Assembly (NCBI GenBank): GCA_023459275.1
Contig: JAEWVC010000101.1
Coordinates: 32,975-96,974, forward strand
DNA length: 64,000 nucleotides
DNA from: Bacillota bacterium
Lineage (GTDB): Bacteria > Bacillota > Clostridia > Christensenellales > Aristaeellaceae
Reading direction: 5' to 3'
A program made the position numbers and the translations under genes. Shown piece after piece: positions 1 through 7,517 of this stretch. The notes under the pieces are model-generated. The model was given only the letters and a program-made list of their open reading frames with translations, was not told the origin of the DNA and did no database searches. The first letter of the stretch is position 1; each line of letters starts with the position of its first letter.

Positions 1-618
1 ATTGCGGGGGATCCCCTGGACCCGGCACGCATCATCCATTGGCATACCTGCTTTTACAGGGGGCCGTCCCCGTGGGAACTCAAACTTTTCGCCATCGGCC
101 CTTCCCACATGAAAGACATCCGCCTGTGCGGGCTTCAGGACGGGCGCGTCGCCGTATTCACCCGTCCCCAGGGCAAAAAAGGCGGACTGGGGAAGATCGG
201 CTTCATGATTTTTGATTCGCTTCATGAGGTGAATGGCGAGGATATGCTGAACGCACGCATTTATCAAACGCATTTCCTGCCGGAGGAGTGGGGCGGAGCA
301 AACGATGTGCACCTTCTGAAAAACGGCCTGTTGGGCGTGGCCGGGCATATCGCCCGCCGGGACCGGGAAGGGCTGCACTATCAGCCCATGTGCTTCGCTT
401 TGGATCCCAAGACGGGGGAGCACTCACCCCTTGCGGTCCTGGCACGCCGCGGCGACTTCCCCGACGGCCCCTCCAAGCGCCCCGGCCTGAGGGATGTCCT
501 TTTCACGGCCGGCCTGATACGCCACCCTGGCGGCAGCGCCACGCTATACACGGGCGTATCCGATTGCGAAGCCTGCCGCGCCGAGATCGGCGATCCGTTT
601 TTGCCGTTTGAGGCATGA
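1..618 (+). CDS. DUF1861-like (five-bladed propeller) protein, 5' partial
   Basis: The reading frame is open from the first base of the window, so this is the C-terminal ~205 residues of a longer protein; the first internal ATG (109) is probably not the start. The stretch reading KIGFMIFDSL, WGGANDVHLL, HYQPMCFALDP and TLYTGVSDCEA resembles the DUF1861 family, predicted five-bladed beta-propellers related to GH130 mannoside phosphorylases that usually sit in oligosaccharide utilisation loci. No signal peptide can be judged because the N-terminus is missing. The stop codon at 616-618 runs directly into a strong terminator shared with the convergent gene. The family call is from memory of the motifs; the substrate is unknown. 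Confidence 0.7.
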   Translation: MAGDPLDPARIIHWHTCFYRGPSPWELKLFAIGPSHMKDIRLCGLQDGRVAVFTRPQGKKGGLGKIGFMIFDSLHEVNGEDMLNARIYQTHFLPEEWGGANDVHLLKNGLLGVAGHIARRDREGLHYQPMCFALDPKTGEHSPLAVLARRGDFPDGPSKRPGLRDVLFTAGLIRHPGGSATLYTGVSDCEACRAEIGDPFLPFEA

Positions 619-657
619 AAAAGGCGTTCCGCGGTTGTATCCGCGGAACGCCTTTTT
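618..657. terminator. bidirectional rho-independent terminator
   Basis: A 12-bp perfect stem (623-634 with 641-652, loop TTGTAT) is flanked by an A-run on the left (618-622) and a T-run on the right (653-657). This A-stem-T arrangement terminates the rightward gene ending at 618 and the leftward gene ending at 657. Confidence 0.93.
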
Positions 658-2573
658 CATTGGCCGAAGACCTGCAGGTCCGTCACGCCATAGGGCTTGC
701 GCCTGTTTTGCTTGGACAGGCATTTCAAGCGAAGGAACCGGTACCTTCCCCTGACCTCGCAAAAGGAGACCGTCCGCCTGTTCCCTGTTTCCCGGTGCAG
801 CGCCGTCCAGACTTTCCCGTCCTGCGATCCCTCTATTTCAAAATCCGCAGGGACCATGTCCTGATTGTATTCCCAAATGATGTGTACGCGTGTAAGCTCC
901 CTTGCCTGCCCAAGGTCCGCCATAAGCCATTCCTGCAGGGGATTGTCAATGGAGTGCCAGGCGTCATGCCAGTCGCCGGTGGAGGCGTTCCGGGCGCCGT
1001 ACATGATGCTTTGCCGGGAGGACGCGCTCATGGCCGCGCCGTGGGCCAGGTTTTCGTAGATGTCGGCAAGGGGTCCCGGCGTTTCCCAGCCCTCGGGATA
1101 CGGATCATCCCCGGGGCCGGGGCACAGCACCATCACTTCCCCCGCGTCCAGGGCGGCCGTCTGCGGAACAAACTGCTTTGACAGCAAATTGTACCGGACA
1201 TCCGGTGGTAGGCACACTTCCTGCGGCGCACCGCCGGGGTTGTACAAAAGTACGCAAGGCCCTTTGGAGAAGGGGTCCACGGCTGCCAGATCCGCCCACA
1301 GCAGTTCCTCCCGGCAGTCGGGGAACAGCGCCGCCATCAGCCCGCTGCCCCATGCTCCGTACAGGTTCATATCCAGACGGGTGTCGCCTGTGGCATAGGG
1401 AACGGTAGCGCCGTTTTTGCGCACACCCTCATAGGAAATGCAGTCCACCCCCGTTTCAAGGACCCATCCCGCCTGGGACTGCATCCCTCTGGGCAGGCAG
1501 CCGGGGAAAAACAGCGCCGCGTTTTTGCGTACGTGCATCAGGTACCGCGCCAATTCCAGGGCGTACCAGGGCGCATACCGGGCAACCGGCGCCAGCGCCG
1601 CGGCGGTGGCATAGGTATTCATGCCAAAGGCATATCCCTGGGTATCCGTTGTGCTGCCGGAAAGGCCGCAGGCGTCGTACTCCCCCCATTTTTCGCGGAT
1701 GACCCCCCAGCCTTCCCGCACGCCGGAGGTGCCGCAGAACACGTATTGCAGCATCCGCCCGAGGGAACAATCCTCCCCGGTTTCCGCCTGGATACGCGCG
1801 GCGGTGTAGGGCGCGTAGGACCCCAGGATCTCATAATACGGATTGTAGTCAAAATTTGCGGCTTCCCGCAGCAGATCCCGCGCCCGTTCAAGATACTTTT
1901 TGTCCCCGAACCGCGCATAGGCGGCATACTGAAGGTAAGCGATCCCAAGCGCGGCATCGCTCTCCATCCCGCCTCTGGGGTCCACCGGGCACTCGCCGGC
2001 AAGAGAAAAGCCGATGTGGCCAAAGTCGCCCCGCATCCTGTCCGCCACGAATCCCCACGTCTCCGCTATTTGACGGGCCTGTTCCCCAAACGCCTTGTCC
2101 GCGGGCGTATACGCCGCGATGAGTGTATAGAGGATGGAGGGGAAGATGTCATACCAGAAGCTGCCGCAGGTGTCCCCCTGGTCCGGAGCGGTATGGACGT
2201 TGTTGGTCACCACATAGCGCCCGTTGATCCGGCTGAGATAGGCTTTGCATTGTTCAATGAAGGTGGCATATTTTTCCCGATCAAAGGACAGGCAGGCGGA
2301 CAGCGCCGCGCCAAGGCAGGTGAGCGCCTCTCCCGGCTCATGAGGCGGGGGGCTTCCCACATAGCTGGGCAAGGAGAACAGTTCTCCTTCATATCCCGCC
2401 GCGGTCTTTACATGGAGCATCCGGCAAAAGGGCATGCCCGGCCCGGTACGCCCTGTGTCAAACACGGTTTGCAAATAGCGCTCCGCCGCAGTGCGCCAAT
2501 CAAGCAGCACACCTGTCTCCGCTTTCGCTGGAAAGCAGGACAGATAATCAATCCTTGCCTGGGACAGCATGGC
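657..2573 (-). CDS. alpha-toroid protein with C-terminal discoidin (F5/8 C, CBM32-like) domain
   Basis: A 638-residue protein without an obvious signal peptide. Roughly residues 60-470 are helix- and aromatic-rich (DTCGSFWYDIFPSIL, GWGVIREKWGEYDACGLSG) as in alpha/alpha-toroid glycosidases or lyases. Residues ~525-638 form a discoidin-like sandwich: ASSRQSIMYGARNAS, DNPLQEWLMADLGQ, SQDGKVWTAL and a final YGVTDLQVFG are the typical pattern. I chose the second ATG (2573) over 2585 because a GGAGG ribosome site lies 8 nt before it, inside the longer frame. A consensus sigma-A promoter lies upstream. It probably binds or cleaves a carbohydrate together with the neighbouring glycosidases; the enzymatic activity is not identifiable. 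Confidence 0.72.
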   Translation of the reverse strand, partial: AMLSQARIDYLSCFPAKAETGVLLDWRTAAERYLQTVFDTGRTGPGMPFCRMLHVKTAAGYEGELFSLPSYVGSPPPHEPGEALTCLGAALSACLSFDREKYATFIEQCKAYLSRINGRYVVTNNVHTAPDQGDTCGSFWYDIFPSILYTLIAAYTPADKAFGEQARQIAETWGFVADRMRGDFGHIGFSLAGECPVDPRGGMESDAALGIAYLQYAAYARFGDKKYLERARDLLREAANFDYNPYYEILGSYAPYTAARIQAETGEDCSLGRMLQYVFCGTSGVREGWGVIREKWGEYDACGLSGSTTDTQGYAFGMNTYATAAALAPVARYAPWYALELARYLMHVRKNAALFFPGCLPRGMQSQAGWVLETGVDCISYEGVRKNGATVPYATGDTRLDMNLYGAWGSGLMAALFPDCREELLWADLAAVDPFSKGPCVLLYNPGGAPQEVCLPPDVRYNLLSKQFVPQTAALDAGEVMVLCPGPGDDPYPEGWETPGPLADIYENLAHGAAMSASSRQSIMYGARNASTGDWHDAWHSIDNPLQEWLMADLGQARELTRVHIIWEYNQDMVPADFEIEGSQDGKVWTALHRETGNRRTVSFCEVRGRYRFLRLKCLSKQNRRKPYGVTDLQVFGQ

Positions 2574-2621
2574 TTCCGCCTCCATATTGTAAGTTTTCGG
2601 TCTCTATTTTGTTACCCATTA

Positions 2622-2650
2622 AGTATAGGTTTATTGTTAATCCATGTCAA
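2622..2650 (-). promoter_or_regulatory. sigma-A promoter of the toroid/discoidin gene
   Basis: On the minus strand TTGACA (2645-2650) and TATACT (2622-2627) are separated by exactly 17 bp. It lies about 50 bp upstream of the chosen start at 2573. Confidence 0.85.
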
Positions 2651-2742
2651 GTTATATTTCCTGATTTGATTCTCGCAAAATGGAGCCTCTGGGAAATTTC
2701 ATCCCGTTTTCGTCAAAATATTGGCAGGTCTTGCGGAAAGCC

Positions 2743-2771
2743 TTTACAGGGATGGGAAAATCGTATATACT
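2743..2771 (+). promoter_or_regulatory. sigma-A promoter with a long leader
   Basis: TTTACA (2743-2748), 17-bp spacer, TATACT (2766-2771). It would produce a leader of about 240 nt before the glycosidase-like gene at 3016. The leader contains a 27-codon reading frame and a GC-rich hairpin, described separately. Confidence 0.7.
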
Positions 2772-2865
2772 GGGTACGAAATATGAACGTAACATAAAAT
2801 TACAAAATAACGATACTTCTGCCGGGAGGTTCCAGATTCGGTTCTCAGGGCTGGTGGGTGAACGG

Positions 2866-2949
2866 ATGCAAAAGAACATTGACGTGCGGATCAGGCCATA
2901 TATCCAGGCGAACCCTGGCATGCAGTATCAGACCTATCTTCGCCATTGA
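2866..2949 (+). CDS. possible 27-residue leader peptide
   Basis: An ATG frame inside the transcribed leader encodes 27 residues, beginning MQKNIDVRIRP and ending YQTYLRH, with a GGTGGGTG-like sequence upstream as a weak ribosome site. It stops four bases before a GC-rich stem-loop that precedes the next gene. It could be a regulatory leader peptide, or a chance frame; the same phase stays open back to 2680. I do not recognise the sequence. Confidence 0.3.
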   Translation: MQKNIDVRIRPYIQANPGMQYQTYLRH

Positions 2950-2953
2950 GGGT

Positions 2954-2981
2954 CCGCCCGCCGGCCGTGCCCGTCGGGCGG
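2954..2981 (+). promoter_or_regulatory. leader stem-loop upstream of glycosidase-like gene
   Basis: Arms 2954-2964 and 2971-2981 pair over 11 positions with one mismatch around a 6-nt loop. There is no T-run, so it is not a simple terminator. It sits between the small leader frame and the AGGAGGT ribosome site (3004) of the gene at 3016, where it could act as an attenuator or mRNA 5' stabiliser. Confidence 0.45.
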
Positions 2982-3015
2982 TGGCATAAACAACCCATGA
3001 ATCAGGAGGTATCTT

Positions 3016-5211
3016 ATGAGCTTTTCCATCAGACCCATGGAACGCAACGGGGGATTCGGCATCTCCATCGGCTACGGCAAGAAAACGTATTTCCAGGAGA
3101 CCACGGGTTTTGTTCTTGAAAACGCGGACCGTTCAATACGGGAAACCATTGAATCCTGGCAGGCGGATGCGTGGAGGCCCATTCCCGGCGGCATTCTTTT
3201 GGAGGGCACCTATGTTTCCCCGGGATTGGAAACCCGCCTGGAAATCGGCATCGCCTATACGGCGGTGAACAGCCGGGTGGTGAAAAAAACGGTCACGCTC
3301 CATCAGCCCAATATTCCCGTGCTGTTTTACCAGGTGGAGAACACCCTTCGCCCCAACGATCCTCCTCAAAAGCTGTGGAGCTTTGATAACGCGAAGCACC
3401 GGGGCGGCATCGTGCACGGCACCTATCCCGCTGCGGGCTTCACGGCCGGGGTATCTTTCGGCCTGCTCAGCGATGCCGGGCACCGCAACCTGTTCACCCG
3501 CAACATCCGCCGCCGCCCGGGTCCCGACGGGCATGGCTTTGCGGGCATGCTCCGCACGCCGGATGCGAAAATGCTCACGCTCTCGCCTGAAGCTGTCACC
3601 CTGCGGCTGGGTTCCCTGAGTGATTACCGCCAGGGGGAAAAAAGCCGGCTTTCACCGCTTGACCATCACTTTGGAGAGCTTTATCATGCCTATCCCGGCG
3701 TGGACGGTTTCTACACCCTTTCCTTTGATTACCGGGCGGAAGCGGCGCTGCATATCAAAGTGCTCAAGGAAACCCCGCAAAGCGAGGTGCGCGCCTTCCA
3801 TTATCAGGATGGCCTCCCCTTTGATCCCGGTGCCTTTCTGCATTTTGAAGACACCTTTTTCCTGTCCGACACCGAAGGGCTGCCCACGCTGATCAAGCTC
3901 TGGCAGGGGGAAAACGGACGGCCGGAGCTGCAAAATCTGCGGCTTATCCTTAACCGGGGCGTGGACCTGCCCTATCATCCCTTAAAGATCGGACAGACCC
4001 ATACAAAAAACACCTTCCTCTTTGCGGAAGAAAAGGATGATATCCGTTCCCTTCGCCTTTCCAGCCAGCTTTGCCTGGCGGAGGGCCTTGGCTTTTTGGG
4101 GACGGACCCGCAAAAGGTGCTCTATGCGGATATGCAGATGCTCACCTGGATCACCGGGGAGCATGATTTCACCCCCCTGAATGTCCCCAGCATCAACTAC
4201 GCCCCCGACATGTACAACCGGGACAGCTTCTGGTCCGTGGCCGGGGTCGTGGATGCCCCCCTCTCCAAGGCCGTTTTTGACCGCTGGGGCGATACGCAGA
4301 CCAGGGAGGGCGGCATCGGCACCATTGTAACGCCCTGCATGGGCAGCCTGGAGGTCAAGGACAACGAAGCCACCTGCGAATGGCTTTGGTGGGCGCTGAT
4401 CAACCGCGATAAATATGGCTTTGAGCCCCCCCGTGAAAAAATTATCCGCGCTTTTGCTTACTGTGTGAATGCCTTTGATCCGGCCCGCACCGGCATCTGC
4501 CATTCCCATTTCGTATTGGGGCAGAACGATGTCACCACGTATCCGGATGTGCCAACCACCGATCTGGCGGTCAACCAGGGCGTATGGGCGGTAACGCTGA
4601 AAGCGGCCAGAGCGCTTGGGCTGCATGACGAGAGCGGCTGGATAGAGCGGGCGGAAGCTGGATACAGGGCGTTCTACGACGCCTCCAGGGGGTATCTGCT
4701 CAACGACAGGCTGCATCCAGACGCTATCTCCTGCAACGACCTGCTGCCGGAATTCACTTCCCTGTGGCTTTTCGGCCAGCCTATGCTTACGGATGGCATG
4801 GTGGTCAGCACCCTGGAAAAAATCCCGCGCTCCGGCCCCTTCGCCTTCATCATCGGGCATGTGCGCGACGGCTATTTCACGGACCGGACCAAGCCCTACG
4901 ACGGCCACTTCTCCTGGCCGGGCGGCGTCTATTACAACGGCGCCAGCTGGATGCGCGAGGAGGTCATGGCCTATGCCGCAGGGGTGCTCCATGGCTGGGA
5001 AAAAGGAAAGGATTATATCGCAAAGCGTTTGCAGGGAGAAATCGATGTACGGCCCGACGAGCCCTTCAGCCATGAATTCATCCCCACCGACCCCGCGGTC
5101 CCCGGCTGCTGGTGGCCGTCCATCCGCGTTTTCTGCTGGAACGTGTTCGCCCTCACGGTCTGCAAAGTGGCGGGAATGGGCGGGGAAGAGGCTGGAAAAG
5201 CGGAAGCATGA
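3016..5211 (+). CDS. two-domain six-hairpin glycosidase-like protein
   Basis: A 731-residue cytoplasmic protein (no signal peptide) preceded by AGGAGGT 6 nt before the ATG. Residues ~1-340 look like a beta-sandwich; from ~380 the sequence (SINYAPDMYNRDSFWS, CEWLWWALINRD, TDLAVNQGVWAVTLKAARA, HFSWPGGVYYNGASWMREE) has the rhythm of an (alpha/alpha)6 barrel as in amylo-alpha-glucosidase or GH15/GH63/GH65-type enzymes. I cannot place it in a numbered GH family. Conserved-looking acids in CEWLWW and the DMYNRDSFW segment could be catalytic. It has its own promoter, and convergent transcription with the next cluster is separated by a terminator. A role in intracellular or cell-associated glycan cleavage is inferred from context. 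Confidence 0.65.
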   Translation: MSFSIRPMERNGGFGISIGYGKKTYFQETTGFVLENADRSIRETIESWQADAWRPIPGGILLEGTYVSPGLETRLEIGIAYTAVNSRVVKKTVTLHQPNIPVLFYQVENTLRPNDPPQKLWSFDNAKHRGGIVHGTYPAAGFTAGVSFGLLSDAGHRNLFTRNIRRRPGPDGHGFAGMLRTPDAKMLTLSPEAVTLRLGSLSDYRQGEKSRLSPLDHHFGELYHAYPGVDGFYTLSFDYRAEAALHIKVLKETPQSEVRAFHYQDGLPFDPGAFLHFEDTFFLSDTEGLPTLIKLWQGENGRPELQNLRLILNRGVDLPYHPLKIGQTHTKNTFLFAEEKDDIRSLRLSSQLCLAEGLGFLGTDPQKVLYADMQMLTWITGEHDFTPLNVPSINYAPDMYNRDSFWSVAGVVDAPLSKAVFDRWGDTQTREGGIGTIVTPCMGSLEVKDNEATCEWLWWALINRDKYGFEPPREKIIRAFAYCVNAFDPARTGICHSHFVLGQNDVTTYPDVPTTDLAVNQGVWAVTLKAARALGLHDESGWIERAEAGYRAFYDASRGYLLNDRLHPDAISCNDLLPEFTSLWLFGQPMLTDGMVVSTLEKIPRSGPFAFIIGHVRDGYFTDRTKPYDGHFSWPGGVYYNGASWMREEVMAYAAGVLHGWEKGKDYIAKRLQGEIDVRPDEPFSHEFIPTDPAVPGCWWPSIRVFCWNVFALTVCKVAGMGGEEAGKAEA

Positions 5212-5283
5212 CGAATGCGGCGGAGCAAGCCGTTCTGTGATAAGCGGTCACCGTTTTTGATGTACAAACATCAACATAAAGAG

Positions 5284-5334
5284 CCGGCGGGAATCCGGAA
5301 AGCGCTTTGCGCTTCTCGGATTCCCGCCGGTTTT
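5284..5334. terminator. bidirectional terminator
   Basis: A 14-bp perfect stem (5284-5297 with 5317-5330) encloses an inner GCGC-rich stem and is followed by TTTT on the plus strand and CTCTTT on the minus strand. It separates the convergent genes ending at 5211 and 5436. Confidence 0.88.
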
Positions 5335-5435
5335 GCCATGATGGCCGGAGGCTTTGCGCCGCAGCCCGACCATGCTTGCGCTGGCCGGCACCGAAATGTA
5401 CAGAAAACTGCTGGCTCGTAAAGGGCGCGGCTCTC

Positions 5436-7493
5436 TTACGCGTTTTTCCTGAGCACTACCACCGCCACCTGGCCGGGAGCCAGGTCTGCCGGGATGCCCA
5501 GGCCGGAGGCATCCACCGTTTCCCAAAAAACAGGCTGCATCCCTTCCCAACGGATATCCACAGGCTGCGTTTGATCCGTATCGTTCCAAAGGGCTGCGGC
5601 ACTCCGGGTTTCCCCTTCAAACAGCGCGCATTGCACGCCGGGATTGCCGTTCCGGATGCCCTCCTGATCCCGGTAAGTCCCCTTCAGCAGTACGTCGGCG
5701 TACTTTTTGCGAAGCGTTGCCACCGCGCAGGCGTATGCTTTCCACGCCTTGTATTCGTCCCGGCGGACGGCTTCCTGATCCGTCAAATACCTCAGTTCCA
5801 TTTCGTAGCGGAAGCCGTACAGGAAGGCAAAGTTCACATACCTGGGGTCCAGGAAGGGGTTGGGGTTGCGCAAAGTCAGGATGGCATCCGGGAAGCAATA
5901 GCGGAACATTTGCGGGAAGGGGGAAGCCAGGTTCAGCATGGAAGTGGTGTCGTGCTGGCGGCCGGCGGGAGGGCCGGGATTGATGGCGATGCCGTGGAGG
6001 GCGTCCAGGAACTGGGAATAGACGTCCGTCTCATGTTCCGTCATGAACGCGAACTCCTGCCCGTGGGTCTTCGCCTGCTGATTCAGGCGCTTTAGCAGTT
6101 TCAGCCGTCCCTGGGTATAGGAAAGGGAAGGCCGGCCCTGCAGATGGGGATGGCTGTCGTTGAAGCAGGGGTACGGCGGCATGCCGCCCATCTGATCGTA
6201 AAGCATGCCGTCGGCGCCGAAGGAGGCGATCCAGTCGGCCCGCTGGGCCATCAGGTCGTGCCACTCGGTGCAGGAGGGGCAGACGGTTGAAAAAAGCTTT
6301 TTGCTGAATTTTTTCAGATATTCGCTGTTGTGGTACTTGCTGTACTCTTCCAGATAGGGCGTATTCCAGCGGGTACGGCCCTCCAGCAGGTGCCCCTTTT
6401 CCTTATAAAACTTGGTTCCGGTATCCATCAGGTGCCCTTGGTAGTACAGCGTCACGCGGCCGCCCTTGGCCTGCACTTTTTGGATGTTTTCCGTAAGCTT
6501 CTCCGCGCCGCCCAGGGTGGGGCTCACCTCAAGGTCCGGGTATTGGTTGTCGTGGCCGGAATGGTACCATCCAAACAGCCCCAGCGCATCGCAGCCGTGG
6601 GCCTCCGCCAGCTCGTACAATTCGGGCAGGGTGTCATAGGGCCAGAGCTCATCGCCGTACTGCTGCTTGTTGATGACCAGGAAATACCCGTTCATGTTCC
6701 TGATCCATTCCGCCTTGTCCACAGGCTTGCGCCAGGTCTGCGCCCATGCTGTATACTCCCGGGCCCCTTTGCGCCAGGAACCCTCATACGGCCACAGCAC
6801 ATAAGGAGGGCACCGCCACGTTTCACCGGGCCTTACAAAGCAAAGCTTGTCCATTTCCAGGGCCACATCATAGGCTTTGCTGCCTACCACCCGCAGGACG
6901 CTGGTATGGAAAAGATCGTCGTGCCCGGCAAAGTACAGGCATTCCTCTTTGTCCAGCAGGGACATCCACTGCATGCTCAAAAATCCGGGATAGGTGTTGC
7001 TCATCACATGCGCGCTGTCCCAATTCCCCATGGTACCCACATGCCGGCCGATATCGGCGATCCGTTCGCCGGCGCAGTTGGGCCACAGCAGTTCCGGCTT
7101 GCCCCCGGAAAGGGTTTTGATACGGCCAACGCAGGGAAAGAAAAAATCGTTGACCATCACCGTATCGCTGTTGATGATATCGGCGTCAAAGAAAAGCTTG
7201 TCCTCCTGAAGGCGCACGCGCATTTCCACACGAACCTTAACGGTGTGGTCCCGGGTGGTAAGCTGGCCCACGGAAATATGCATCGTATCCCCGGCCACCC
7301 GTATTTCGTAGGTTTGGTTTTTTGGGAAAGCCACATCCTCCCAATTTTCTCCCGCCTTCATCACCATGCGGAAAAGCCCGTCGCCGGGCGTTTCGATCAC
7401 GTTGCCGTGGCCGCTTGCCAGCCTCTCCAAATGGATGATACGGCCCTTTTCATCAATCTCCAGCCGGATCTGCTTGTTCTGAAGAACAGCCAT
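5436..7493 (-). CDS. DUF6259-like TIM-barrel glycosidase-type protein
   Basis: A 685-residue protein, last gene of the minus-strand uptake operon and 24 bp after the agarase-like gene; AAGGAG precedes its ATG. Residues ~1-250 form a beta-rich N-terminal domain (DADIINSDTVMVNDFFFPCVG, WPNCAGERIADIG). Residues ~260-590 look like a TIM barrel (LGLFGWYHSGHDNQYPDLE, GADGMLYDQMGG, FMTEHETDVYSQFLDALHG), followed by a small beta C-terminal domain. This matches my memory of the DUF6259 family. Candidate catalytic acids are the Asp in DGMLYDQ and the Glu in TEHETD. No signal peptide is present. Substrate unknown. Confidence 0.72.
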   Translation of the reverse strand: MAVLQNKQIRLEIDEKGRIIHLERLASGHGNVIETPGDGLFRMVMKAGENWEDVAFPKNQTYEIRVAGDTMHISVGQLTTRDHTVKVRVEMRVRLQEDKLFFDADIINSDTVMVNDFFFPCVGRIKTLSGGKPELLWPNCAGERIADIGRHVGTMGNWDSAHVMSNTYPGFLSMQWMSLLDKEECLYFAGHDDLFHTSVLRVVGSKAYDVALEMDKLCFVRPGETWRCPPYVLWPYEGSWRKGAREYTAWAQTWRKPVDKAEWIRNMNGYFLVINKQQYGDELWPYDTLPELYELAEAHGCDALGLFGWYHSGHDNQYPDLEVSPTLGGAEKLTENIQKVQAKGGRVTLYYQGHLMDTGTKFYKEKGHLLEGRTRWNTPYLEEYSKYHNSEYLKKFSKKLFSTVCPSCTEWHDLMAQRADWIASFGADGMLYDQMGGMPPYPCFNDSHPHLQGRPSLSYTQGRLKLLKRLNQQAKTHGQEFAFMTEHETDVYSQFLDALHGIAINPGPPAGRQHDTTSMLNLASPFPQMFRYCFPDAILTLRNPNPFLDPRYVNFAFLYGFRYEMELRYLTDQEAVRRDEYKAWKAYACAVATLRKKYADVLLKGTYRDQEGIRNGNPGVQCALFEGETRSAAALWNDTDQTQPVDIRWEGMQPVFWETVDASGLGIPADLAPGQVAVVVLRKNA

Positions 7494-7517
7494 AAATCTC
7501 TCTTTCTCCTTCCTTCA

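Noticed and set aside
1533..2669. 378-codon plus-strand frame
   Set aside because: Antisense to the toroid/discoidin gene and its promoter; shadow of its codon bias.
2866..2949. Fragment of an AraC-type regulator
   Set aside because: The ending YQTYLRH resembles part of AraC helix-turn-helix motifs, but only over a few residues; chance similarity is more likely.
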